DNA of 64,000 nt from Longimicrobium sp. (GCA_036389135.1 DASVQP010000001.1:143221-207220), one strand, 5' to 3'; shown: positions 42,082 through 51,681, counted from the stretch's first letter. A program made the numbers and translations. Notes: a model not told the origin generated them from the sequence alone.

Positions 42082-42798
42082 ATGCGTATCCCTCTCGCGC
42101 TGGCCCTGCTGGCCCTCCCCGCCGCGCTCGCCGCGCAGGCCCCCGCGCACCGTTCGCTCCCGCTGGGCGACACCTCCGTCACCATGGCGGGGGAGAAGGT
42201 GCTGCTCACCCACACCGTCGCCCGCTCGCGCGAAGGCATCGAGAGCGGCCTGGAGCGCGCCGACGGGCTGCAGGGGACCGCCCGCAGCGAGTTCGACGAG
42301 GACCTCCCGCGCCGCTACACCGTGCTCTGGACGACCCCGGACACCGCCATCGCCCTCCAGGTGCAGCGTCGCGGCACCCGGCTGCAGGTCTCGGGCGCGC
42401 GCACCGCGACGGTCCCCATCCCGCGGAACACGCGCTGGGCGATCGCGGACCAGGGGATGGACGAGCACCTGATCCCCACGCTGCGCACCATCCCGGAGGG
42501 GACGCAGGGAGTGCCCCTGGCCGTGTTCCGCCCGTACTCCGACCGCTGGGACCGTCTTACCGTCTCCGTCCTTGGCCTGGTCGGCGCCACCGTCATCCAG
42601 CTGCAGTCCGAGTCGGGGGAGATCGGGCGCTATATCGTCACCGAGACGGGCGACCTCCTCTACGGCGAAGCGCTTCAGCCGGGCACGGACACGCTCGCGT
42701 CCAGGCGCATCCCCAGCGCCGGCAGCCGGCGCGACGAGCGTCTTCAGGACCTGCTGGTGCTCGCGCGCAATCACGCGGGTACCCGCCCCACCCAGTAG
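42082..42798 (+). CDS. Exported hypothetical protein
   Basis: A 238-residue protein with a signal peptide (MRIPLALALLALPAALAAQ) and no further membrane segment. The ATG at 42082 is used rather than the GTG at 42067. The mature part is mixed alpha/beta with VPIPRNTRWAIADQGMDEHLIPTLRTIP and VSVLGLVGATVIQLQSE. It has no cysteine and no domain that I recognise. A GC-rich hairpin follows its stop. Confidence 0.65.
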   Translation: MRIPLALALLALPAALAAQAPAHRSLPLGDTSVTMAGEKVLLTHTVARSREGIESGLERADGLQGTARSEFDEDLPRRYTVLWTTPDTAIALQVQRRGTRLQVSGARTATVPIPRNTRWAIADQGMDEHLIPTLRTIPEGTQGVPLAVFRPYSDRWDRLTVSVLGLVGATVIQLQSESGEIGRYIVTETGDLLYGEALQPGTDTLASRRIPSAGSRRDERLQDLLVLARNHAGTRPTQ

Positions 42799-42828
42799 CG
42801 CGCCACTACGGGACAGCCTTTCCCGCGC

Positions 42829-42857
42829 GCCCGCGCCTCCCGGCGGCGGGCGCGGGC
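42829..42857 (+). terminator. GC-rich hairpin, possible terminator
   Basis: GCCCGCGCC at 42829-42837 pairs perfectly with GGCGCGGGC at 42849-42857, about 30 nt after the exported-protein stop. There is no T run, so it is a weak call. Confidence 0.45.
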
Positions 42858-42900
42858 GGGCGGCGCACGGATGGCGCCGCATTGGCCCGCAATTAAGGGC

Positions 42901-42927
42901 TTGTGGAGCGCGCGCGCAGGGGATAGT
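42901..42927 (+). promoter_or_regulatory. Shared upstream element of a helix-turn-helix paralogue
   Basis: The stretch TTGTGG-(15 nt with GCGCGC)-TAGTCT, with GGATA at the right end, resembles 44120-44148 upstream of the second paralogue (TTGTGC, GCGCGC, GGATA). It could be a promoter or operator common to the two genes. Confidence 0.25.
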
Positions 42928-42994
42928 CTACCCAGTGTAACCGAATCGAAAATGGACGGACCGCGCACCGCGCGGCCGAAACGGGGGCCGGCGC

Positions 42995-43393
42995 TTGACC
43001 GCGCCCCCGAGGGATGCTGCGTCCCTGGACACCCTGCGCGAAGCGGCGCGGCTCTTCGTCGACTCGACCTCGCTCCGCCAGGCGGCCCGCGACATCGGGA
43101 TGAGCCCCACCGGGCTGCGCGGCTTCCTGGACGGCGCGGACCCGTACGTCAAGACGGCGCGCAAGCTGGCCGAGTGGTACGTGCGCGAGGCCGGGCGCCA
43201 GCAGACCGACCTCACCTTCGAAACGGCGGCCGCCGCGCTGGACCTGCTCACCAAACACCTCCCCGTCGCCCGCCGCGACGCCGCGGCCGCGGAGCTGGTG
43301 GAGGTCCTTCATCGCCACTGCAGCCGGGGCGGGACCACGCCGCCCGAATGGCTGACGGAGCTCCGCCGGAGCTACGCGGCCGATTCCCCGTAG
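42995..43393 (+). CDS. Helix-turn-helix protein, paralogue of 44187-44558
   Basis: A 132-residue protein that probably starts at the TTG at 42995. Residues about 22-50 form a helix-turn-helix (TSLRQAARDIGMSPTGLRGFLDG). A basic patch PYVKTARKLAEWYVRE follows. The C-terminal 65 residues are helical (DLLTKHLPVARRDAAAAELVEVLHRHC, ending TTPPEWLTEL). The same layout is found along the whole length of the protein at 44187. It is probably a small DNA-binding regulator of a lineage-specific family, with an unknown target. It converges on the minus-strand gene downstream. Confidence 0.7.
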   Translation: MTAPPRDAASLDTLREAARLFVDSTSLRQAARDIGMSPTGLRGFLDGADPYVKTARKLAEWYVREAGRQQTDLTFETAAAALDLLTKHLPVARRDAAAAELVEVLHRHCSRGGTTPPEWLTELRRSYAADSP

Positions 43394-43420
43394 GAGCGCG
43401 ATTCATCGCGCCCGTGCCCG
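43391..43420. repeat. GCGCGAT hairpin module between convergent genes
   Basis: GCGCGAT at 43396-43402 pairs with ATCGCGC at 43405-43411, with TTCA as loop. It is the GGGCGCGATGAATCGCGCCC module in reverse orientation. It lies between two convergent genes and could end both transcripts. Confidence 0.65.
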
Positions 43421-43446
43421 CCGCCGCGCCGCCCCTTCGCACCCCC

Positions 43447-44001
43447 TCAAAGGGCCGCCTCCTCGTGCCCATCCCGCGCCGCCCCCTCCTGCCAGGGCCT
43501 GACCAGCTCGACGAGCGAACGCGCCTGCCCCTCCCAGTCGCCGGCGCGCCCGGCGAGCTGCGCTGCGCGGCGCAGCCACGTCTCGGCCTCCTCCTCCCTG
43601 CCGTGCGCGCGCAGGAGCCTTCCCGCGGCCCAGGCGTAGCGTCCCTGGTCCGGCCAGGCGCGCGCCGCGGCCTCTGCGAACGCGAGCCCCGCCGCCACCG
43701 CGCCGCTCTCCAGCGCCCATTCGGTCACGCACAGGCACGCCCACGCCACGCGCTCGGGCTCCGGCCCGTCCGCTTCGGCCAGCTCGCGCGCCAGCACGGC
43801 GAGGGGAAGCCGCGCCCCGGGATCCCAGCTTCCCAGGAGAAGCTCCCGCTCCCACTCCGCCATAGCGCCCGGGTCCACCCCCGCCGCTCCCTCGTCCACC
43901 CAGCGCAGGACGGCGCGCAGTCCTCGCTCGATGGCGGCGGTCGCTGCGCGGTCGGCTGGCGGAGGCTCCGCTCCGGGGCCGCCTTCGGGCGCTGGATCCA
44001 T
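43447..44001 (-). CDS. TPR-like hypothetical protein
   Basis: A 184-residue acidic protein. The ATG at 44001 (MDPAPEGG) is preferred over longer in-frame starts that cross the divergent promoter region. The first 40 residues are Pro/Ala/Glu-rich. Residues about 85-175 have helix pairs with tetratricopeptide-like spacing (AACLCVTEWALESGAVAAGLAFAE-like, RYAWAAGRLLRAHGREEEAETWLRRAAQLA). It lies divergently from the second helix-turn-helix paralogue and convergent with the first. That suggests a regulatory cassette, but no function is shown. Confidence 0.6.
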   Translation of the reverse strand: MDPAPEGGPGAEPPPADRAATAAIERGLRAVLRWVDEGAAGVDPGAMAEWERELLLGSWDPGARLPLAVLARELAEADGPEPERVAWACLCVTEWALESGAVAAGLAFAEAAARAWPDQGRYAWAAGRLLRAHGREEEAETWLRRAAQLAGRAGDWEGQARSLVELVRPWQEGAARDGHEEAAL

Positions 44002-44119
44002 GGCGTTCACTCTGTTCAGGTGTTGTGGCTTGCGGCGCAGTTTAACGCGCCTGATGCGTGTCCGTCTACCGTGTTTTTGGAGCGCCCCACACGCGCCACC
44101 TGTCGCACCTGAAAATGGC

Positions 44120-44148
44120 TTGTGCCGGGCGCGCCCGCCGGATACGTT
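44120..44148 (+). promoter_or_regulatory. Shared upstream element of the second helix-turn-helix paralogue
   Basis: TTGTGC at 44120 and TACGTT at 44143 are separated by 17 bp containing GCGCGC and followed by the GGATA motif seen at 42918-42922. It lies about 40 nt before the ATG of the paralogue. Confidence 0.25.
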
Positions 44149-44186
44149 TCTGCTGTCCATTCCGTCCACCCGCACCGCGAACCGCC

Positions 44187-44558
44187 ATGGATGAAACGCT
44201 CCCCACCAGCATCGACCGCCTGCGGGAAAGCGTCGCGATCCGGGTGCACGCGACCTCGTTGCGGGCGGTGGCGCGGCAGGTCGGGATGAGCCCCTCGGGG
44301 CTGGAGAAGTTCATCGCGGGCGGGATGCCGTACTCCAACACCCGCCGCAAGCTGGTGGAGTGGTGGTACCGCGAAGGCACCCAGTCTCATTCGGAGCTTT
44401 CCGCGGATAGCGTCGCGGTGGCCCTGGGCACCCTGGTGCGCGACCTCCCGCCGGACCGCCGCGAGCGCACCCTTCGCGAGCTGGTGGGGACGCTTCGGGA
44501 GCTGTACGAGGCGCACGGGACCCCGGTGCCGCCGTGGTTGGGGGAGAGGCCGGGGTGA
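44187..44558 (+). CDS. Helix-turn-helix protein, paralogue of 42995-43393
   Basis: A 123-residue protein. The helix-turn-helix is TSLRAVARQVGMSPSGLEKFIAGG at about residues 24-47, followed by PYSNTRRKLVEWWYREG. The helical C-terminal part (VALGTLVRDLPPDRRERTLRELVGTLRELYEA, ending TPVPPWL) aligns with that of the first paralogue. The two genes are co-directional, 0.8 kb apart, with a minus-strand gene between. No ligand-binding or phosphorylation site is evident. Confidence 0.7.
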   Translation: MDETLPTSIDRLRESVAIRVHATSLRAVARQVGMSPSGLEKFIAGGMPYSNTRRKLVEWWYREGTQSHSELSADSVAVALGTLVRDLPPDRRERTLRELVGTLRELYEAHGTPVPPWLGERPG

Positions 44559-44750
44559 ACGGTGGGGGGATGGGGGATGGGGGATGGGGATGGCCCGCCG
44601 CGACAGGTGTCGAGGCGGGCTGATGTCGCGGGGGCGGGACGGGCGGCGGTGCGGGGTTGGGCACGGGCGGCCACGTGGGGCCGCCCCTACCAGGGACCGC
44701 TGTTCGCGGCAGGCGAGTGTAACGAGCCGGGGGTGAGGGCCCCGTTCTCG
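44559..44750. repeat. Intergenic repeats before gcvT
   Basis: GGGGGAT repeats at about 44562-44590 are followed by a GGCCACGTGGGGCC hairpin module with a CCCCTAC end (about 44659-44690) and a GTAACGAGCCGGGGGTGAGG tract (about 44719). No gene is supported here. The gcvT promoter probably lies at 44760-44816. Confidence 0.6.
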
Positions 44751-44816
44751 CGCCGGTTCGCGCCGTGTGTTACCTTTTCCGCGTCCGTGTCGAGACCCTC
44801 AGACCAGCGCACTACG

Positions 44817-45929
<1,113 letters not shown>

Positions 45930-45953
45930 CGAACGCTCGCCACGGGTGATCCG

Positions 45954-47537
45954 GTGGCCGACGCGGTCCTGATCACCACCGAAGACCTGGAGCCCGCGGT
46001 CCGGCTGCGCGCCGCCTTCGAAGAGGCGGGGATGCGCACCGAGCTGCTGGCCTCCGGCGAATCGCTCGCCGACGCCGTCGGCGAGCCGGTCCTGCTCGTC
46101 ATCACCGGCGGGCTGCGGGAGCGGCGTGCGCGTTCGCTGATCCAGCAGGCGCGCGGCCGTGCGCCCGTCATCGGCCTCACCGAGCCCACGGAGCCCACCG
46201 GCCGCGCCGTCTGCCGCGAGCTGGGACTGGCCGACTGCTTCCCCAAGCCGATCGACGTGGACGAGGTGGCGCTCATCGGCCGCCGCCTGATCCAGCGCGA
46301 GGAGCTGCGCGAGATCATCGGCATCGTGGGCGAGACGGAGGAGATGGAGGAGGTGCTGGAGCGCATCGTCCAGATCGCCCCCGTCAACTCCACCGTGTTG
46401 ATCCTCGGAGAGAGCGGGACGGGTAAGGAGCTGGTCGCCCGCGGCATCCACGCGCTCTCTCCGCGCAGGCACCGGCCGTTCATCGCCGTCAACGTCGCCG
46501 CGCTCACCGAGACGCTGCTGGAGAGCGAGCTCTTCGGCCACGAAAAGGGCGCGTTCACCGGTGCGGCGGCGCTACGCAAGGGGCTGTTCGAGCTGGCCAA
46601 CGGCGGCACCATCTTCCTGGACGAAATGGGGGAGATGCCGCAGGCGACGCAGACCAAGCTCCTGCGCGTCCTCGAAGAGCGCGAGTTCAGGCGCGTCGGC
46701 GGCGAGGAGTCGATCCGGGTGGATGTGCGGGTGGTGGCCGCAACGAATCGCGACCTTCGCGAGCAGGTGGCGCTGGGCGAGTTCCGGCGCGACCTGTACC
46801 ACCGGCTGAACGTCCTGCGCATCGACCTTCCGCCGCTGCGCCAGCGCCGCGCGGACATCCCGCGCCTCATCGACCGCTTCATCCGCGAGTTCAGCGCGCA
46901 GCACGACCGTCCCTTCGTGGGGATCGATCCGGAGGCGCTGCGCGTGCTGGTGGAGTACGACTGGCCCGGGAACGTGCGCGAGCTGCGCAACTTGGTGGAG
47001 AGCATGGTGGTGCTCGCCCCCGGCCGGGTGATCCGCCCCGAGGACATCCCTCCCGAGGTGCGCCACAAGCGCACGGGCTCCCTCCTCCCGGTGCTGGCGC
47101 CGCGCCCGGTGTCGCAGGAGCGCGGGAGGAGCGACGACCGCGGCGGGCCCTCGCCGGAGCTGGAGTTCGTGCTGCGCACGCTGTACGATCTGCGCATGAA
47201 CCTGGAGGACCTGCGGCGCGACGTGGAGGAGATCCGCAAGCGCGACCAGCCCGCCATCGCCCTCCCCGCGGCGACGGGGTACTCGCCGTACGGGCAGCCG
47301 GTGATCCCCCTGGGCGCCCCCATCGCGCCGCCCGAGCCCATTCCGCACGAAGAGGAGGGCGTCGTCGTCTTCCGCCGCGGGATGACGCTGGCGGACATGG
47401 AGCGCGAAGCCATCGCCGTAGCCCTGCGCGAAGCCCGCGGCAACCGCCGCCGCGCCGCGGAGAGGCTCGGCATGGGCGAGCGCACGCTGTATCGGAAGCT
47501 GAAGGAGTACGAGATGGAGCCGGGGGAAAGTGCGTGA
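45954..47537 (+). CDS. Sigma-54-dependent transcriptional activator with degenerate receiver
   Basis: A 527-residue NtrC-type regulator. Residues 1-115 look like a receiver domain with the C-terminal FPKPID lysine. The strand that should hold the phosphorylated Asp reads LLVITGGL, without Asp, and the N-terminal acidic pair is altered, so it is probably not phosphorylated. Residues about 120-365 form the AAA+ domain with [14 protein letters not shown] (contact with sigma-54), FLDEMGEM and the R finger. A coiled linker of about 70 residues follows. The end is a Fis-type helix-turn-helix ([20 protein letters not shown]). Its target genes are unknown. Confidence 0.9.
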   Translation: MADAVLITTEDLEPAVRLRAAFEEAGMRTELLASGESLADAVGEPVLLVITGGLRERRARSLIQQARGRAPVIGLTEPTEPTGRAVCRELGLADCFPKPIDVDEVALIGRRLIQREELREIIGIVGETEEMEEVLERIVQIAPVNSTVLILGESGTGKELVARGIHALSPRRHRPFIAVNVAALTETLLESELFGHEKGAFTGAAALRKGLFELANGGTIFLDEMGEMPQATQTKLLRVLEEREFRRVGGEESIRVDVRVVAATNRDLREQVALGEFRRDLYHRLNVLRIDLPPLRQRRADIPRLIDRFIREFSAQHDRPFVGIDPEALRVLVEYDWPGNVRELRNLVESMVVLAPGRVIRPEDIPPEVRHKRTGSLLPVLAPRPVSQERGRSDDRGGPSPELEFVLRTLYDLRMNLEDLRRDVEEIRKRDQPAIALPAATGYSPYGQPVIPLGAPIAPPEPIPHEEEGVVVFRRGMTLADMEREAIAVALREARGNRRRAAERLGMGERTLYRKLKEYEMEPGESA

Positions 47538-47735
47538 GTGCGTTAGTGCGTGAGTGCGGTGCGGTGTCGCGGGAGCCGCCCCGCACTGGTCACCAGAAAA
47601 AGCATCACACAGAGAACACGAAGGGAACTGCAAGCCACAGAGAACCTCTCCTGCCGTTCTTTCTGTACCCTCTGTGTCTCTGTGTGAAACTGCCGTTCGT
47701 CTTCTCCGCACACGCACTCACGCACTCACGCACTC
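47530..47735. repeat. Nested inverted-repeat element
   Basis: The outer arms are (GTGCGTGA)n at 47530-47558 and its complement (CACGCACT)n at 47711-47735. The inner part is a CACAGAG palindrome at 47605-47687 with the AAGGGAACTGCAAGCC core. The left arm overlaps the last codons of the activator gene. The right arm ends 8 nt before the TTG of the methyltransferase gene. Confidence 0.75.
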
Positions 47736-47742
47736 TCTTCCG

Positions 47743-48909
47743 TTGACTGCCCCGTTTCCAATCTTCGCCGCAACCGCGCCCGGGCTTGAGCCGCTGGCGG
47801 CGGCGGAGCTGCGCGCGCTGGGCATACAGGCGGCGCCCGAGCAGGGGGGCGTCGCGTGGGAGGGGAGCGCGGAGGAGCTGTACACGGCCAACCTCTGGCT
47901 GCGCACCGCCAGCCGTGTCACCGTCGGAGCGGCGGAGTTCCGGGCGCGCACCTTTTTCGAGCTGGAACGGCACGCGCGCAAGATCCCGTGGGAGCGGTGG
48001 GTGGCGAAGGGGCGCGCGGTGCGGCTGCGCGTCACGTCGCGCAAATCCAAGCTCTATCACGAGGGCGCCATCGCGGAGCGGGTGCTGGACGCCATCGAGC
48101 GGCGCGTCGGTGGACTGGGTGGCGCGGAGGTGGCACGCGACGACGAGGGCGACGAGGATGCGGGTGACGCGCAGCTCTTCGTAGTGCGCTTCGTGCGCGA
48201 CGGGTGCATCGTGCGGGCGGATGCGTCCGGCGCGCTGCTGCACCTGCGCGGCTACCGGCGGGCCGTCGCCCGGGCGCCGCTCCGAGAGACGCTCGCCGCC
48301 GCCGCGCTCCTTGGAAGCCGCTGGCCCGGCGATGCCCCGCTCCTCGACCCCATGTGCGGCTCGGGCACCATCGCCATCGAAGGCGCGCTGATGGCCCGCA
48401 ACATCGCGCCGGGGCTGGCGGGCGCGGACCGGGAGCCGCGCCGCTTCGCCTTCCGAGAGTGGCCGGACGCGGACGAGGTGGCGTGGCGGCGCGTGGTGGA
48501 GCGCGCCCAATCCGCCATCCGCCCATCCGCCCCCGCTCCCATCCAGGGCTCCGACCGCGACGCCGGCGCCATCGAAGCCGCCACCGCCAACGCCGAGCGC
48601 GCCGGCGTCCTCGCCGACGTGGAGCTCGCGGTCGCCCCGGTCTCTGCCATCGACCCTCCCGCGGGCCCTGGCTGGATCGTCACTAACCCGCCCTACGGCG
48701 TTCGCGTCGGCGAGACGGAGGCGCTGCGCAACCTGTACGCGGCACTGGGCCACGCCGCCCGCCAGCGCGCCCCCGGCTGGACGATGGCCCTCCTCTCCGC
48801 CGAACCCCGCCTCGACGCGCAGGTCGGCGTCCCCTTTGAGAACGCCCTGCAGACGCGCAACGGCGGCATCCCCGTGCACCTGGCGGTGGGCAGGGTGGGC
48901 GAGGGGTGA
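47743..48909 (+). CDS. THUMP-domain RNA methyltransferase (RlmL/Trm14-like)
   Basis: A 388-residue S-adenosylmethionine-dependent RNA N2-guanine methyltransferase. Translation probably begins at the TTG at 47743, because the frame upstream is repeat. Residues 1-150 form the THUMP RNA-binding domain (ATAPGLEPLAAAELRALG, WVAKGRAVRLRVTSRKSKLYH). The Rossmann methyltransferase has LLDPMCGSGTIAIEGALMARNIAPG and the catalytic motif IVTNPPYGVR. Targets in this family are 23S rRNA G2445 or tRNA guanines; which applies here cannot be said. Confidence 0.9.
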   Translation: MTAPFPIFAATAPGLEPLAAAELRALGIQAAPEQGGVAWEGSAEELYTANLWLRTASRVTVGAAEFRARTFFELERHARKIPWERWVAKGRAVRLRVTSRKSKLYHEGAIAERVLDAIERRVGGLGGAEVARDDEGDEDAGDAQLFVVRFVRDGCIVRADASGALLHLRGYRRAVARAPLRETLAAAALLGSRWPGDAPLLDPMCGSGTIAIEGALMARNIAPGLAGADREPRRFAFREWPDADEVAWRRVVERAQSAIRPSAPAPIQGSDRDAGAIEAATANAERAGVLADVELAVAPVSAIDPPAGPGWIVTNPPYGVRVGETEALRNLYAALGHAARQRAPGWTMALLSAEPRLDAQVGVPFENALQTRNGGIPVHLAVGRVGEG

Positions 48910-48910
48910 G

Positions 48911-48958
48911 GCGAGTGAACTCGCGGCAACAACGGCACCAAGTCCGCCTGCGCGGACT
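48911..48958. repeat. REP/BIME-like unit
   Basis: Hairpin GCGAGTGAACTCGC at 48911-48924, linker GGCAACAACGGCACCA, then hairpin AGTCCGCCTGCGCGGACT at 48941-48958. It starts one nucleotide after the methyltransferase stop, so it could serve as its terminator. Confidence 0.75.
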
Positions 48959-49612
48959 CACGCACAGGACGGCGCGTGTCCCCCGCCCCGCCACTTCCTG
49001 AGGGAGCCGCTTCGCCAACGCCATGAGCGCTAGAAAGCCTGGCGGCGACCGAAGGAAACGGGCCCTGCCGGTCCGAGCCGAGCCATCCAATGTTCGATGC
49101 CGCTGTTTGGTGATCGGAGCCAAACGGCTTGGACCGGCTCCCGAACACGGGAGGGGACAGCGCCCACAGGGAGAGCCCGTCTCCTTCGCTCCGCGCCAGA
49201 GGCTGGTTGGGCGCCTGGGGCGGTGAGGCGCTTCGCTCAAGAAGTGCGGTTCGACGCCGGACCCACGCGCAAACTTTTCCCAACCACGCACGCCCGGCAC
49301 GCCTCCACACGCCTCCACACGCCTCCCGCCGCCCCGCCCGCGTCGTAAGCGGATGCCGCGCCGCCACATGAGACAAAGCACGGCCGGCGGCACACGGCTG
49401 GCATCGTGCGGAGGGGTCCGGGGCGGAAGCCTCCGTCCCGGCGCCTCCCGAAATTGCTTGCGGGGGGAGCGGGGGCGGGTTACTCTGTACCCGTCCACAA
49501 ACATCGCACGTCCAGCCGCACCCCGGCGCCCGGCCCCAAGCCGCGGCGCGCTCGTCGCGTCCCGGCAGACCCCGCGAAGCACCGCTCGCCCCGCCCGTCC
49601 CCCCGAGGTCCC
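48959..49612. other. 654-nt gap without a supported gene
   Basis: Several short frames are open on both strands, but none has a domain, signal peptide or ribosome binding site. The stretch has a small tandem repeat of CGCCTCCACA near 49301-49325 and pairing segments such as GGAGCC with GGCTCC around 49115-49142. A structured RNA is possible but not shown. The end of the gap holds the promoter of the LysM gene. Confidence 0.5.
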
Positions 49613-50650
49613 GTGAGATCGTCACTCGTCGCCGCCATCGCCGGCCTGGCCGCAGCAGCGCCCCTGGCCGCACAGCAGCAGCAGCCCGCGCAGCAGGACC
49701 GGGTGCACGTCGTTCGCCAGGGAGACACCCTGTGGGAGCTGGCGCGCACCTACATGAGCGACCCGTTCATGTGGCCGGAGATCTTCCGGCTCAACACGGA
49801 CGTGGTGCAGGACCCCGCGAGGATCTATCCTTCCGAGCGGCTCGTCCTTCCCGGCGGCGCGCGCGAGGGGGCGGCCCCCAGTGGACCCCGCGACGGGCGC
49901 ACGGTGTTCTACCGGGACGAGGATGCGGAGGACCGCGCCATCGTGGGCGCCTCCACCGCGCCGTACCCCGTGGTGACGCCGGGCGACTTCTACCGCGCGT
50001 CGTTCGTGGCGCCGGACGCCGAGGTGCGGCCCGTGGGCCGGCTGGCGGAGGTGCTCTCGCCCACCGAGGTGGCGCTGGACCGGCTTCCGGGAATCCAACC
50101 GTACGACCGGGTGTACGTAGCGATGGCGGCGGGGAGCGGCACGCAGGTGGGCGACCGCTTCCACTTCGTCCGCCCCGCGCGCGACCTGCGCCCCGCCGGC
50201 CGCGTGTGGGAGTCCACGGGCATCGCCACGGTGGCCGCCGTGGAGGACGGTGTGGCGACGGCGGTGGTGATCCGCATGTTCGGCGAGGTTCGCCCGGGCG
50301 ATTTGGCGCTTCCCGCTGCGCGCTTCTCGGTCCCGGCGGGTGTGCGGCCGGTGGCGTCGACGGGGCTGCAGGGGCGGCTCCTGGGGCTGGAGACGGAGCA
50401 CCCCATCGTGTCCACGCAGGAGTACGCCTTCCTGGACGTGGGCCGTCAGGCCGGGGTGCGCGAGGGCGACGAGTTCGAGGTCTACCTTCCGCGCGAGGCG
50501 CGCAGTTGGGGAAGCCGCCCCGAGATCCGCGTGGGGCGCATGCAGGTGGTGAAGGTGATGGATCGCACCGCGACGGTGAGGATCACCTCGATCGAGCAGC
50601 CGGCGATGCGGCCGGGGCTCCCGGTGCGCAGGGTGGCACGGATGCCGTGA
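49613..50650 (+). CDS. LysM-domain exported protein
   Basis: A 345-residue periplasmic protein. The GTG at 49613 follows GAGGT and starts a signal peptide ending AAPLAAQ. Residues about 30-80 form one LysM domain (VVRQGDTLWELARTYMSDPFMWPEIFRLN), which binds peptidoglycan. The remaining 260 residues are beta-rich without a known catalytic motif (YRASFVAPDAEVRPVGRLAEVL, YAFLDVGRQAGVREGDEFEVYLP). It may be a cell-wall-anchored structural protein. Two strong hairpins follow, then the heme operon. Confidence 0.85.
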   Translation: MRSSLVAAIAGLAAAAPLAAQQQQPAQQDRVHVVRQGDTLWELARTYMSDPFMWPEIFRLNTDVVQDPARIYPSERLVLPGGAREGAAPSGPRDGRTVFYRDEDAEDRAIVGASTAPYPVVTPGDFYRASFVAPDAEVRPVGRLAEVLSPTEVALDRLPGIQPYDRVYVAMAAGSGTQVGDRFHFVRPARDLRPAGRVWESTGIATVAAVEDGVATAVVIRMFGEVRPGDLALPAARFSVPAGVRPVASTGLQGRLLGLETEHPIVSTQEYAFLDVGRQAGVREGDEFEVYLPREARSWGSRPEIRVGRMQVVKVMDRTATVRITSIEQPAMRPGLPVRRVARMP

Positions 50651-50651
50651 T

Positions 50652-50713
50652 GCAGGCCGGGGGTCCCGGCCTGCCCCGCGGTTCCGGCGCCCTTCCCCCA
50701 AAGGAAGGGCGCC
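50652..50713 (+). terminator. Two consecutive hairpins
   Basis: GCAGGCCGGG at 50652-50661 pairs with CCCGGCCTGC at 50665-50674. GGCGCCCTTCC at 50686-50696 pairs with GGAAGGGCGCC at 50703-50713, followed by CGCACTTTG. Together they probably end the LysM transcript. Confidence 0.75.
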
Positions 50714-50729
50714 CGCACTTTGTAGGGAT

Positions 50730-51551
50730 ATGATGACCGACGTCCTGCACCTGGCAGCCGTGGCGCTGTACGCGCTCGCCGCGGCGCTGCTGGGGATCTC
50801 CTTCGCGCGTACCGACCGGCGCCTCCCCGCCGTCGCCACCACCACCCTCGGGCTGGCGGTGGCGGCGCACGGGGCGGCGCTGGCCTCGTACATCCGCCAG
50901 TTCGGCGAGCCGCCGCTGGTGGGCCTCGCGCCGTCGCTCTCGGTGCTCGGCTTCCTGATCGCGCTGGGCTCGCTGGGCGTGGCGACGCTGGGGCGCACTG
51001 GGCCGCTGGGGCTGGTGCTGGTGCCCGTGGCCGCCGCCGTCGCCGCGGCCGCGCAGGCCGCCGGCGTGCGCCCGGATGGCGAGGCGATGCTCTTCCGCGG
51101 CCCCTGGTTCGTGCTGCACGTGGTGCTGGCGATGCTGGGCTACGCCGCGCTCGCCGTCTCGTTCGCCGCCGGGCTGATGTACCTCCTGCAGTTCCGGGAG
51201 TTGAAGGGGCGTCGCTTCGGGGCCATCTTCCGCTTCTTTCCGCCGCTGGAGACGCTGGACCGCATCGGGCGCCTGGCGCTGATGGCCGGCCTCCCGCTCC
51301 TTTCCGCCGCGCTGCTGGTGGGATGGGCCTGGACGGAGCGCTTTCAGCACCCGATGGCCATCGGAAACCCCAAGATCGTCTTGGGGGTAATCAGCTGGCT
51401 GGTGTTCGTGGTGGCGCTCGCGGTGCGCGCCGGCGGGAGCCGCCAGGCGCGGCGCGGGGCGCTGGTGTCGGTGGTCGGATTCGCGGTGGTGGTGATCTCG
51501 TACGTGGTGCTGCGGGTGGGGGCTTCCACGCACACGGGCGGGTTCCTGTGA
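50730..51551 (+). CDS. HemX/CcsA-family integral membrane protein
   Basis: A 273-residue protein with eight hydrophobic segments. It starts at tandem ATGs at 50730 and 50733. The layout and the position before hemA suit HemX/CcsA-type cytochrome-assembly proteins. The tryptophan-rich heme-handling signature of CcsA (WGxxWxWD) is absent; the place reads AWTERFQHPMAIGNPKIVLGVISW. HemX in other bacteria affects glutamyl-tRNA reductase levels, so a role in heme regulation rather than cytochrome c assembly is more likely. It is separated from the next gene by a BIME element. Confidence 0.8.
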   Translation: MMTDVLHLAAVALYALAAALLGISFARTDRRLPAVATTTLGLAVAAHGAALASYIRQFGEPPLVGLAPSLSVLGFLIALGSLGVATLGRTGPLGLVLVPVAAAVAAAAQAAGVRPDGEAMLFRGPWFVLHVVLAMLGYAALAVSFAAGLMYLLQFRELKGRRFGAIFRFFPPLETLDRIGRLALMAGLPLLSAALLVGWAWTERFQHPMAIGNPKIVLGVISWLVFVVALAVRAGGSRQARRGALVSVVGFAVVVISYVVLRVGASTHTGGFL

Positions 51552-51552
51552 T

Positions 51553-51669
51553 CCGGCGGTTGAAACCGCTGCAACAAGAGCGGGAAGTCCGCCTTCGCGG
51601 ACTGGTGTCTCGGCTGCAACCTGCGAAGGCAGGTTTCCCGCGGTCGTCGCTGCGGTTTCAACCGCCGGA
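51553..51669. repeat. Complete BIME-like palindrome of two facing units
   Basis: Hairpins are GCGGTTGAAACCGC (51556-51569), AGTCCGCCTTCGCGGACT (51586-51603), AACCTGCGAAGGCAGGTT (51618-51635) and GCGGTTTCAACCGC (51652-51665). The first and last can also pair with each other (CCGGCGGTTGAAACCGC with its complement), giving a cloverleaf-like fold. It lies between hemX-like and the dehydrogenase gene, whose GTG start lies 12 nt beyond it. Confidence 0.8.
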
Positions 51670-51681
51670 ATGGGGGTCCGC

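Noticed and set aside
49023..49226. A 67-residue basic plus-strand frame
   Set aside because: No ribosome binding site, no domain and several equally long frames on both strands in the same place.
51553..51669. Possible tRNA because of a cloverleaf-like fold
   Set aside because: The arms do not match tRNA lengths, there is no T-loop GTTCRA motif and no CCA end; it fits the BIME-like repeat family.
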